Source: Muricea muricata (Eukaryota; Cnidaria; Anthozoa; Malacalcyonacea; Plexauridae). Taken from it: a stretch of DNA of 64,000 nt. The notes under the pieces are model-generated. The model searched no databases. It was not told the origin of the DNA and was given only the letters and a program-made list of their open reading frames with translations. The position numbers were made by a program, and so were the translations under genes. How positions within the stretch are numbered: the stretch's first letter is position 1; the number at the start of each line of letters is the position of its first letter. The stretch lies in NCBI GenBank assembly GCA_963855995.1, contig OY979730.1, positions 7,851,300 through 7,915,299 on the forward strand, given 5' to 3'. Of this stretch, positions 48,335-58,934 are shown piece after piece.

Positions 48335-50994
48335 GACTAAAATACGAATCTCTTTGAAACAGTCCTTGAGATCTTATAAATCGATAATCTTTACGTCCGT
48401 GGCTTTACAAAGTACACGAAGATTGCCCCTTTGATCTTTGATGTTTGCTCGTCCGACTTCCAGACATTCTGATTATAAATGCGAGACGGTTTAAGGTTTA
48501 ATTGCTAGCATCTGATTCGCCTACGTTGTTTACCCGTTGCTTGGCGACACGTGCGATAAACATATCATGGTGTTAAATTACGCAAATCATTTGACATTGA
48601 TGTATGGATAAACGATGAAATCAATTCAGGACCTGTACGAATTTTAAAATATTGTGCTTAGACATGTTAAAGTGTTTTTCATTAGTGCGCTTAATAGCTT
48701 GAAATTATTATCGCCGCTTGCGAACCGACGCACACGTTTCACTTAAGACAATGTTTAACTAAATCGTGTTGTTTAACTTTAAAGAGTCAACATACGGGTC
48801 AAAGTTATAAAGATAGCTGGGGGGATCAAGGTGGTCGATAGGTTTCGGCTCGGTGCATTTTGATCTAAAAACATTGCGGATCCCGGATATTGACTATCAG
48901 GATCTTGAAAACCGGCAGATTATTGATTTTACTTGAAAAATCAGGTTTCGATTATTGATTTTTTTCAAAAATACCCTTCGGAATCTGGGCCTTAAAATTT
49001 ATCGCAGTTGCTCCAGCGGGATATGCAATACTGAAAAGCCGGATCAAATTATGCAGACCTTCTATCGGACACGAATTTTGATTGGGGACTATATAGCTTA
49101 TTATAATATGTATGTAGTTTGTTGCCCGGCATCCATGAAGAATGAAGGAGCGTTTAATTATTATTATCAAATATTACTAGTAGAAATAAAAGAATCGTAG
49201 AGTGTAGCACTGTAGCACATCGTTGAGATAGCATATATGTATATAGTATAGTGTGGGCTATAGGGCTGAAGCGATAAAATGAAAATCTATGTGTAGACAG
49301 CGAAGTCCTTTTGTAGGACCTGAGGTAGGACGAACCCGGACCTTCGCTCGACGATTGCATGTATGCTTGTTGAGATGACGGCCAAGCCGATAAAAAAGTT
49401 AATCGAAACGTAGTTGGGCAAAATTTCGGCGAAAAAAATCCAGTTTATGTTGTCTGGACGAAACACATTGTATTTTCTGTCCGTGTATAAATCCCCCCCC
49501 CCATTTGCGTAACTCCTCTCACCTGACCCGAGAAACGATGTGTAAGGACCCATGTGACATCTCAGGAGTCAGGAAACACTTTGTCGCAAAGGTTTAATGT
49601 AACTTTTAAACTTTTTTTAATGTAAGTCTGGTACTTGATTGTTCCCAAACATAATAGTGCCCCAAAGTGTTTTGCTACAAAGTCAAAAATGTTTGACGAC
49701 GAGAAGAGGAAACGTGGAGAGGTTGTGCAGCCGTGAGGGGCACCTTATCAGTAGCTATATAAGGGTGGTTCTAGGACATTTTCCCAAAAATGGCCAAAAT
49801 GCCCTAGAACCACCCTTATATATCTACTCTTATCTCATTATAAGCCACTGAATACCTTTCCCCTCGTGCCACCGACTGGAATCAACACAGAGAAGACAGC
49901 AGCATATAGATATATCAGCTGCTATATCAGCAGCAATTTCTACGTAACTTAATTGTACATGTACTCATTTTCCAGGCATGTCAAAGCTCACTGATTAAAT
50001 CGTAGTTCATTATTTGTACACCAGGCTAGATTATTGACAGTATCCAAGCCAACTAAATCAATACAGACAACACAATGTCATTATCGCGTATGTAGCGATG
50101 TATAGTAAATTTTTATTGCAACTATACCAGAGTCCGTACAAGACTGCTTGAATTTCCTTCAATTTGAAAACAAAACTCAAGGCCTCCTGAAAGTCCTTGA
50201 ATTAATAAAAGAGCGGGATTGTGTCAATTAAAAGGAAGTGGTGCCAGTCAGTATTAAAATTGCAGTTTTTAAACTGCGCTGCTTTGAATTTTTGCCGTTC
50301 TGTAACTCAGTTAACTGTATTCCTGAAATGCCGATCTTTGAAATAATTTTATTCTTGCCCTGCACGGACACTGTAATACGTTATTGTTTAGTATTGCCTT
50401 GCCCTTTGGATTGCCAAAAATCAGGTCCTGTTGAAAACGGATGCAACAATTCTGTGAGGGCAGCATTGTTCTAGGTTGTCAACGATGTTCGTGTTCAGCA
50501 TTGTTACACCTGATTGCAGGTTGATTCAAGCTCAATGATATTGTTCAATATTGTTGAATGTTGACAACCAGGATCCGATTCTGTTTTCAACTGTTACAAC
50601 TCATAGTTTTGCGTTGTACTGCTAAAACGGGCAGCTAAAAGACACGAGCCACAAAGACCAAGAAAGCGCTGTCAACAAACTTTAAAGACACATTGCTCCC
50701 TATCAATCGATCGTTTTGGGTTTTACTAACGCAAAGGGGTTTTTCGTCACCCCCTACAAATAGGCAATGACTGGGGATATAAAACTTGCAAATTATCAAG
50801 GTTGTCCTCGTTCTTAAAGATATTTGCAAAAAATTAAATTTACAACCGTGATCATTTACAAGTTTTACATCCCTACTCATTGCCTGTTCGCAGGCAGTGA
50901 CAAAGAACGCCTGTGCCGATGGTTTTTAGTAGATACAGAAAACTCCTTTCTCAGGCAAGCTATGCGTCCGTTGTTATGGCTGTTTCATTGATCT
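48335..50994. other. Upstream region of the acidic protein gene with small foldbacks
   Basis: No supported gene. Contains the hairpin at 49756-49822, a foldback at about 50764-50885 (AGGCAATGACTGGGGATATA and its inverse) and a CAACATTGTT-rich stretch at 50450-50600 with words resembling those near 59960-60030. The acidic protein promoter should lie just above 48334. Confidence 0.5.
49756..49822. repeat. 27-bp inverted repeat hairpin
   Basis: TATATAAGGGTGGTTCTAGG, extended by ACATTTT, pairs with its inverse ending at 49822, with one mismatch and a 13-base loop. Probably a small MITE. Confidence 0.75.
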
Positions 50995-51183
50995 TAGGTG
51001 CCGGTGTCGCGCGAAATTTATGACCTGCGAAATTTATGACTATGACAGATCTGCGCATGCGCACCCGATGCGCATGATTGACATCGGCTCAGAAATTTCG
51101 CAACTCGACAACAACAACACGTGTGTTTCTTGTTTTGGCGGAAATCTTTGCTCGTTGTTTTAATTAACTACGATGTTTTAATT

Positions 51184-51530
51184 AACAAATAGATTTCATT
51201 TTTGCGTGCGTCTGTACTGTAATAGATCACAGATGACGTCATAGCGTGTGAAGAACAACGTGACTTTTTGTTCTTCACACGCTGTGGCGTCATCTGTGAT
51301 CCATTACAGTACAGAAGCACAAAAAAAAAATGAAATCTATTTGTTTTATATTATAATAAAGTTGGCAAAAATCATGCGAAGACCCGCGAAATAAATTATT
51401 AGCAAAACTAATCACGCCATCAGTGACGTCATCCGTGTGTGTGTACGTATACTTTAATAACACACAGCTCGCGACCAATGAAAATGCAGAATTAGCACGT
51501 ATTATTATATAATATAATTTGTAAATATAG
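51184..51530. mobile_element. Foldback element, copy B (inverse of 42040-42395)
   Basis: Core palindrome 51184-51345 with the same arms as the copy at 42203-42389, plus the shared flank AACACACAGCTCGCGACCAA at about 51460-51480. Nested inside the element at 51001-52176. Confidence 0.75.
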
Positions 51531-51639
51531 AGAGTAAATAAAATTAACCTAGCACTTTGTAATCGCAATTTAAAAGAGAAACTTAAACTCTGAAAACACT
51601 ATTTGGGAATCTTTTCGAACTTTAATACATGTTATTGAT

Positions 51640-51735
51640 ACAGGCTATACATACTGTATATGCTATACACACAATACACGCTATACAGCCTATACACACT
51701 ATACAGGCTGTACACATCATACACTCTTTGCCCCA
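51640..51735. repeat. Degenerate CTATACA tandem repeat
   Basis: About nine imperfect units of CTATACA spaced 8-11 bases apart (for example CTATACATA, CTATACACA, CTATACAGC). Confidence 0.6.
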
Positions 51736-52236
51736 ATTTGTCAGCAAGTTTGGAACAAGCTGTTAACTACTTGTAACAATTAATTGATGGGATTTTTGAT
51801 GGGATTATCATGTGTATATAGCTTGTATAATGTGTATAGAAGTCATAGTTACGATGGACAATTATAGTCAGCTCAATTATGTGTTCACTTCGACAAACGC
51901 TCAAGTTTATTAATCGACAATTTCACGAAGTTTCTGTTGCAATGTTGGGTTATATTTTTATCAACTTTAGTCTATTAACGGCAGCAGCCTTGTAAATCTT
52001 CATATCTCGATTAATACAGGTTTTCAGGTTGTATTTCTATGCGACATGCATATTGTATGCTCGAAAGCTGATTTTCCGCTTAAGTCATGAATTTCACAAG
52101 CGTCATGAATTTCGCGCCCGCGTGCGCCCACGTGGTCACGTATTTCGCAAGGATCATAAATTTCGCTTGACACCGGTTCAATCGGAGCACGGAAATTTGT
52201 GTCGTCTGATGTTTTACTAATATCCATGATTTACTT

Positions 52237-53249
52237 TCAACGTGCGATTAGGCAGATTTCTTCGAGTGATACTAAATTCATTTTCCCAGTTAGTTTAAAT
52301 GAGCATAAAATCACATTGCTCAAAAGGTTGCACAGCGCCTCCTGTTGTCACACTAATTATACTTACTAAAAATTAATTACTAAAATAAAGAACTGATGAA
52401 CATACTTTACAAAGAGCTCGTTGCATCCTGGTCAAATCCAATATGGCGGATTTCGAAGGACACGCTCAGCAAAGTAGGCATGATTCGTGATCGAGTACGC
52501 ATTCAGTATCTATATTATTTCTCTGCTTGTTATTTTTTCCATACGCGCGTCAATTTAAGCGCTGCGATTCGTATTCTGGCGCATGAAAACTAGTGGCGAA
52601 ATTTGAAATGCAACAAATTTGCGCGTGCTTACTCGATTGCAGAATACGAAGATGTAGTCGTTTTATCAGTCGGTTTAGTTACGTATCATTAGCTCACACT
52701 AGCTTGTAGTTAACGCTATATCTTGAATTGATAGTTGATTCGAACTGCAAATTTGAAGAGTGCAGGTTTTATTACGTCCAGCTTATTCGGAATAATTTTG
52801 ATTTTGTGTTGTTATTGGACAATATCATGATATCTGTTTCTTGGAGAAATAGGAAGGTTTCTTGGTAATACAGGAGGTTTTGCCCATATTTGGTGAATTA
52901 ATAATTAATAGTTATTTGACCATATTAGGAAATTAAAATCTGTTTCTTGGAAAAACAGGAACGTTCCTTGGTAATACCGGAAGCTTTCATCCTATAGTCT
53001 TTCTCTTTGCCCACATGTGGTGAAAATGTTTTAATTACCATTATTAAATAATCCCAAGTCATATGATCGCATGTTTCATTCTTTTAACATCACACGGCTG
53101 ATTCAGGGAAGATATCGAAGCAAGTTTCGATACTTTATGCTAAGTTAGTATACATTTAGCGTGCTATAACGAAAGACTGCATTTTAGATTAAAGATTAGA
53201 CAACAAAGAAGTAGCTTGTTATTGATAAAATAGTCATTGTAAATTTGTG
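52237..53249 (+). promoter_or_regulatory. Duplicated upstream region, family copy 1
   Basis: About 1 kb shared with 60533-62180 and 63847-64000 upstream of copy 3. The last ~160 bases are also shared with copy 2 (57880-58010): CACGGCTGATTCAG, the palindrome TATCGAAGCAAGTTTCGATA (53113-53132) and TTTAGCGTGCTATAACGA about 90 bases before the ATG. This most conserved block is probably the core promoter and 5' UTR; no TATA box is obvious. Confidence 0.6.
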
Positions 53250-54089
53250 ATGGATCAGGACAATGTCACCCCGCTGGGAGCTTTCGCGACGTTCAATGAA
53301 TTTGAGACAACGATAGATGCACTCTTTCAGAACACAAATTCAGCTTCAGTCGCTCTGCTAGCTCTTGAAGGGCTTTTTCGCATTGAAGAAGACGTCAATA
53401 GTGGTCAGTTCACATCGTTTATGTTGGAAAAAATACGAGAATTCCTGCATAAATGGTGATGCGAGTTACCTTTAGACGGTGCATATGAAGGAGCATTTAA
53501 ACGAGTAGTACCGTTTCTCAGAAACCTTACCATCTTTAAAACCTTAGACAAGCGGTTGATGAGTGACTATGGAGAAAATGTATAGCAAATCCTTATCGAC
53601 CTGGATACACCAATTGTGCACGTGACCCACTCCAAAGAGAAAAAAAAGATTGATAGACAAAAACGATTCCTACCAAGTGATAACAAAAATAGTGTCGATG
53701 GAACATGGTTTTCGCCAAAGCGTGAACTGGATCGTCCGAGTATTTTCGGAAACTGGGCTTTCGAAACGACACTGAGGCAGTTAGGCGTTTCTTCGATACG
53801 TCAAGGTGAAATCGTTTCTTACAAGAATCAAGTCAATTTCATCTTATATGCAAGTGATACTTTTCCACAAAATCCCGTTGTGCTTAGGAAGGCGACCGAT
53901 GCCGCCCTGAGAAGGAATAATCCTGATGCATATAGTCTTTTGTCCATTTTCGTGCCATCAAGATTCCTTCAACAACAAGGTGAGCAATTCCAGGAGTTAA
54001 TTGCAGATGTTTATCGAATCGCTCAGGGTTCTTTTTGTGTCAAAGAGAAGCGCAACGTGATATCGTGCTGCACAGAACTCGATGCTTAG
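53250..54089 (+). pseudogene. Tandem-family gene copy 1, broken by two in-frame stops
   Basis: Intronless homologue of the intact copy at 58011. The frame is kept over the whole length but has a TGA at 53457-53459, where copy 2 has CGA (Arg) after a shared KW, and a TAG at about 53582. It is also shorter in the centre and has a different C-terminal end (ISCCTELDA). Conserved segments are MDQDNV, NTNSASV, PFLR-LTIFKTL, TPIVHVTH, WFSP, GNWAFETTL, YKN-VNFI-YASD and SIFVPSRFL. Without readthrough only about 69 residues or a start at an internal ATG are possible, so I call it a pseudogene. Confidence 0.75.
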
Positions 54090-54373
54090 GATTTATTCTG
54101 TGGTAAACAGTGTGTAATTAGGACAAATAACGCAATACATTACTGTATTGCATGATAAATACAATGTAGGAAAAGATTTTTTTTTTATATATTATGATTT
54201 CTTTTAAAAGTTCTGCCGTCATTGTCTTAGCTAAGCTTAGTGATTGTTTTATCCACGAAAATATTTTACAAAACTATGAGTTAGTAACCCAGGTAGCACA
54301 ATTCAGTTTTTCACCAACAATAACAATAATTGAGGGCACAAGTTTATCACTTCTGATGTAGACGGGTTATCCC

Positions 54374-54762
54374 AATGGACCATTCCCCTATTGGACAAAC
54401 TTTTGAATTTGGAACATCAATTAGCACAGCTAGAAAGAGCTTTCTAAATGTCGTACAATTGTAAAGCTTGGTTGCAAAATATTGTAAAATGTAGAAAATA
54501 TAGTCCTGCAAAGTTTGCGAATTTTGTATACTTTTGTATTACGCACGGAAAAGCGTTACCACTATGTGGGAATGTGGTAACGCTTTTTCCCGCGTAATAC
54601 AAAAGTATAGAAAATTCGCAAACTTTATATTACTATATTTTCGACATTTTACAATATTTTACAACCAAACCTCACAATTTCACTAAATTTAGGAAGCTCT
54701 TTCCAACTGTGCTAAAATTGTTTTCGAATTTAAAAGTTTGTCTAATTGGGGAATGGTCCATT
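54374..54762. mobile_element. MITE with AATGGACCATTCCCC ends and a central hairpin
   Basis: AATGGACCATTCCCCTATTG at the left is mirrored by the right end (CAATT-GGGGAATGGTCCATT, near perfect), and most of the 389 bp folds on itself, with the hairpin GCGTTACCAC / GTGGTAACGC at the centre. It lies 285 bases after the end of copy 1. Confidence 0.85.
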
Positions 54763-56133
54763 AAATAAAGTCAAGCAAATTCTATTGGCAAAAATGCAAC
54801 TGTAAAATGTATTAGCTAGTTCGTCTGTTGGTTGCTAAATAAAAATTTGGCCTGGTTTTTATATACCGTAATTCATCGGCGATGTCCTTATGTTGTTTTA
54901 TTGTTGGTGATCAGTGATGGATAAAATGTTTTGAGTTTCTGAAATCATTTTCTCCTTCAATGATCTCCCACAATAAATCGGCGATGAATTGATTAATGTT
55001 AATTACGATATATGAAAACCAGGCCTTTATTTCTGATAAAGCAGAAACTACGAGTATTTTAAATATATTATAGGTTCAAAAATTGTCTATTTTATACCCA
55101 TCTTGTCAGTTTGTTTGCGAAAGAATTTTCAAAATGGATTTTGTATAAACCGAGAAAATCGGGGCAAAAGTGTTGTGAAAATACACGTGTGCTTTTATAA
55201 CATATGAAGACTCCTTCACGGCTATGCTTGTATGTTTTTCTCACGAATTAATTGTTAATGGTTTTTTAACTGTATATCACATTAAACAACGATTGTAACA
55301 ATCTATAGCATGCAGCATTGGGCTATTCCTAAATCTTTCTGTTCTAAACTTAAAATTATTGTAACAGTACATATATTATTCAGATTCGACCTAGTTTCTC
55401 TTTGTCTATTTTCCGAAAACGTTCTGGGAGTAGATTGTGAAAACAGTGCTGTGGATCAGCGCAATCTCTCTTTACTCAAAAAATTATCCGAAATTCGAAA
55501 CACCGACCTTCGCAATTGGTAAATTCCCAGGATTCAATTCTTCCTTTGTAATCAATCTCTTGGGATACAGCCGCTCGCTCATGTTAGCTGGCTGAAGCCA
55601 ACATTTGTAACAATATATAAAATACCATTACTTGTTTTACGTGTGATATAAGGGGCTTAATTAGGACTCTTTCGTTTTCTTTAAAACACCCTGCTGAATG
55701 ATTAAACTCGGCAAGTATTAAAATATATACTGTGCAAATAATGAGCAACCCCCACTGAGCCAATTTTCATACTTGTATTTTATACATCAAAATGGCGCCA
55801 AGCCCCCTTAGCTGCCCATGCCAACACCTGCCCCTCCCCCTTTGCCCCTTTCTAGCATCCCTGGGTCAGTTGCCATTTATGTTTTTTGATCCGTGACAAT
55901 TATTTTGTTCTGAATAAATATTGAATGGTGGAAATCTAGTAACGCCTAACGGAGTGAAACTCAACTAATTTTAACCTATACCGTATAAACAGGTTAAAAA
56001 TGGGGTACTTCACACTTTACCGTTAATATGTTTTGATAGGGTATGTATTTTGTAATTACTAAGGTATGGTAAAGTGTGAAATTTACTAAAAATGATCAAC
56101 TGGAATTAACTATAAAGACGAAGTATCCGGTAC
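54763..56133. other. Intergenic, no recognised gene
   Basis: Short ORFs only. The one at 55310-55522 (plus) has no recognisable motif. A downstream exon of the RIIa exon was looked for here and not found. Confidence 0.45.
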
Positions 56134-56287
56134 CTTTGATGTAATGCAGTTTTCCTTTCAGGTATGTGGCTGCAAAGCCAATCACATCCGTAGGTTGCTC
56201 AGCTAAAATTCGTTTCGTCAAATCTTCCATTAAACTTTCAAAACCATCTGGAACCTTTATCTTTGTAGGCGCGTACGAAACAGACAT
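56134..56287 (-). CDS. First coding exon with RIIa domain (SPA17/CABYR-type)
   Basis: 51 codons starting at an ATG and ending at a good donor (AAAG/gtaccg). The protein has VPDGFESLMEDLTKRILAEQ then VIGFAATYL, the dimerisation/docking (RIIa) fold of sperm proteins SPA17, CABYR and ROPN1 and of PKA regulatory subunits. These proteins bind amphipathic helices of AKAP-type scaffolds in cilia and flagella. The donor is in phase 1. The only minus-strand acceptor I found downstream that fits is the one at 41481, so it may be an alternative first exon of the acidic protein, which would resemble CABYR (RIIa plus acidic disordered tail). Otherwise the rest of the gene is unrecognised or lost. Confidence 0.7.
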
Positions 56288-57162
56288 GTTTTCACGAAAA
56301 AATCAATGTTTTTTAGTCTCAATTTAATCGTGGCAATACCAGCCCGTGTATCTTGGCAAAAATCTTGCGCGTTTAACGAAGTATCACGTCAGCAAACATT
56401 TATGACGTTGCTTAATTTATAACTGAAATTAATTGCGTCAGCGTTTCACCAATTAGTTGCGATAGCAACTACGGTCTACTGATCTTAATATAAATCTGGA
56501 ATTTCATACACGCTTGGTCAGCAGGATTTTAAATTTAATTTTTTTTTATTTTTAGAATTATTATTATTATTATTGATAAAAAATTGTTTAAAGAAGGTTC
56601 ATTTACTAGATTCTCCCAAGACATATCCCCAACAGTATCGTGGTATATGGCCTTTTAAAATTGTTTAAACATTTAGACGTCCTGTCTGTACTTGATATAG
56701 CAAGTTGGGAGTTTGGTATAATTATCCTTCGTTAAATGTTTTGAATCTTTTTTCGTGATTTCTCCACGTTTGGAATAGTTTTTTTCGTGTTACAAAAAAG
56801 TATTTTCTATTGGAGTCATATGTGCCTTCGTTACATTGCCGTAAAGCCATCCAAATTGGTTCGTAATTTATGCATCTATTTTGTCCGGCTTATAAATCAC
56901 ATAGCTGAAATAAAATGATATCTTCCTAGTGTCAAAGATGCCTTTTGTCTCTGAGGCTTACTAGTTTTTCTGAGCCCGACACAGCTAGCCCAAGCCGTAT
57001 AATTATGAAAATATCAAAATCATCAGAGATGCCTGCAGAGGAGGTAAAGGCTTACATTGCTTCGATCGCATGTGAAAAATGCGAAAGTTACTGATATTAA
57101 GTTATATAATTATAAAAATATGTCTAACTTTAGGAAACCTTTTCAATTAGACGTGTTAAGCC

Positions 57163-57610
57163 TTGCCATCCTGTTTTAAACATGATTTAAAAATTAAAAA
57201 CTACGTTGCTAAAGAAAACAAGCGAACTTTATCTAAAGAAACTAAAATCACTAACTTAGCACTAAAGGAACTCAAACAAGATGAAGTTATTTCCGAACAG
57301 CAGTTTGATGAACTTAAACCTATTGGCTCTCGTCCTGGCATTCTATATGGTCTTCCTAAATTAAATAAGCTCAATTTTCCTCTCAGACCAATAATCTCTT
57401 CTATAAAGTCGCTAAGTTATTTGTTCCTCTCCTCCGCCCTTTTCCACTAACCCTATAACTATAACTGATGCATTTTCTTTTGTTAAAGAAATACTAAATT
57501 TACCCTTTAACACTAATAATGTTGGTATGGCTAGCTTTGACATTAAGTCCTTATTCACTAACATTCCACTTGACGAGACGATTGACATTATTGTTAATAC
57601 ATTTTTGAAA
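57163..57610 (+). mobile_element. Penelope-like element reverse transcriptase, N-terminal part, degenerate
   Basis: Encodes YVAKENKRTLSKETK, then RPGILYGLPKLNK, FPLRPIISSI, and after frameshifts AFSFVKEILNLP and MASFDIKSLFTNIPLDE. The last is RT motif A with its catalytic Asp, in the form typical of Penelope-like elements. At least two frameshifts break it. The sequence stops being RT-like at about 57605. Confidence 0.85.
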
Positions 57611-57879
57611 ATCACACGCGTGTTTGGCGAAATGTCTATAATACCGCGAGTGCGAAGCACGAGTTTCAAGCATTTTCTCATAACGATTAATAATTAATCA
57701 GCACAGTTCTTAGCCGATCAGAATCGAGTAAACAAAGAAAAATGATATTAAACATTTAATAACAGAAAAACCAATCAAAGTAGAGCTTGCGATATATTAG
57801 CCAATTGGGTACAATTATATTAAACTCTTTGATGACGGCCACCATAGCAACAGATATGTTTGAATGCACTGTTAATAAC

Positions 57880-58010
57880 AACACACGGCTGATTCAGAAC
57901 GAAGCAAGTTTCGATACTTTACGCTATGTTAGTTGTAGTACATTAGGCGTGCTATAACGAAGGACTGTTAAGATTAATTATCAGGCAACAAAAAACTCGC
58001 TTGTTATTTG
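57880..58010 (+). promoter_or_regulatory. Conserved proximal upstream block, family copy 2
   Basis: Shares CACGGCTGATTCAG, CGAAGCAAGTTTCGATACTT and GCGTGCTATAACGAAGGACT with copies 1 and 3. Homology to copy 1 ends sharply around 57878; further upstream is unrelated, so this copy has only the proximal region. Confidence 0.6.
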
Positions 58011-58934
58011 ATGGATCAGGACAATGTCAACCTGCTGGGAGCTATCACGTCCGATGATTACAAAGCCATGATGAACGCACTCCTACCAGCTTTAGAAGAC
58101 ACAAATTCAGCTTCAGTCACTCTGCGTGAAGGGCTTTTCCGCATTAAAGAAGAGGTTGATAGGGGCCAGCGCTCGCTGACACCGGGCATGAAGGAAAGAA
58201 TACGAGAGTTGCTGCGTAAATGGCGATGTGAATCGCCTTTATTCGGAGCATATGGAGGAGATTTCAACAGTGTAGTACCATTTCTCAGAAAGCTAACCAT
58301 CTTTAAAACCCTTGAAGTTCCCTTGTTCATCGATAATTATGGGGACAAGGAAATGATAAGTCATTACCAAGGGTTAGCTTTGGAAAATAATGAGCCTACC
58401 GAGACTATTCCAATTACGCTGGAAACACCAATCGTACACGTCACCCACACACTACAAAAAGAAAATATAGTTGATAACGCAAGGTTGATGCCAAGCAATA
58501 ACAAAAATATTATTGAAGGATTATGGTTCTCGCCAAGGTATCAACTGGGTGATCCACCAAAAAGTGTGTACGGAAACTGGGCTTTCGAGACAACACTCGG
58601 CAGGCTGGGCGTTCGTTCGTTACGTCAAGGTGAAGTTGTTGCTTACAAGAATGAGGTCAATTTCATTGTTTATGCAAGTGATACAGTTCCACCACAATCT
58701 CCTGTCTTCAAGGCAACCGAGAATGCTGTACAGTCTCGACACGGTCCAGATGCTTATGCTGCCGTATCCATATTCGTTCCATCAAGATTTCTGCCAGAAC
58801 CAGGCGACGCGTTAGCAGGGTTTGGAGAACCTTATCAAGTTTTACACGCACCTTTTTGCGTCCCAGAAAGGCGCAGAGTGCTACAGGCTTGTGTGGATGT
58901 TTCTGAGTCGCTATTTGCACACTGCTTGCTGTGA
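58011..58934 (+). CDS. Intact intronless tandem-family gene, copy 2, 307 aa, unknown function
   Basis: I do not recognise the family. The ATG at 58011 (MDQDNVN) is shared with copy 1 and fixes the start. Residues 1 to about 110 look alpha-helical and charged (GLFRIKEEVDRG, RIRELLRKWR, PFLRKLTIFKTL). From about 140 there is a mixed alpha/beta part with TPIVHVTH, ARLMPS, EGLWFSP, VYGNWAFETTLGRLGV, VNFIVYASD and SIFVPSRFL, and a Cys-containing tail (FCVPERRRVLQACV). There is no signal peptide or membrane segment, so it is probably cytosolic or nuclear. HVTH followed by a G-x-WFSP strand and GNWAFE loosely resembles ADP-ribosyltransferase (DarT-type) architecture; this is inference only. It lies between two parts of a Penelope-like element. 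Conservation with copy 1 is highest in the C-terminal half. Confidence 0.75.
   Translation: MDQDNVNLLGAITSDDYKAMMNALLPALEDTNSASVTLREGLFRIKEEVDRGQRSLTPGMKERIRELLRKWRCESPLFGAYGGDFNSVVPFLRKLTIFKTLEVPLFIDNYGDKEMISHYQGLALENNEPTETIPITLETPIVHVTHTLQKENIVDNARLMPSNNKNIIEGLWFSPRYQLGDPPKSVYGNWAFETTLGRLGVRSLRQGEVVAYKNEVNFIVYASDTVPPQSPVFKATENAVQSRHGPDAYAAVSIFVPSRFLPEPGDALAGFGEPYQVLHAPFCVPERRRVLQACVDVSESLFAHCLL

Larger units (their letters stand above)
51001..52176. mobile_element. 1.2-kb TIR element with repeated GCGAAATTTATGAC ends and a nested foldback
   Basis: The left end CCGGTGTCGCGCGAAATTTA, with a second CTGCGAAATTTATGAC, is mirrored at 52090-52176 by GTCATGAATTTCGC, GTATTTCGC and AATTTCGCTTGACACCGG. 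Inside is foldback copy B (51184-51530). No long ORF. Confidence 0.6.
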
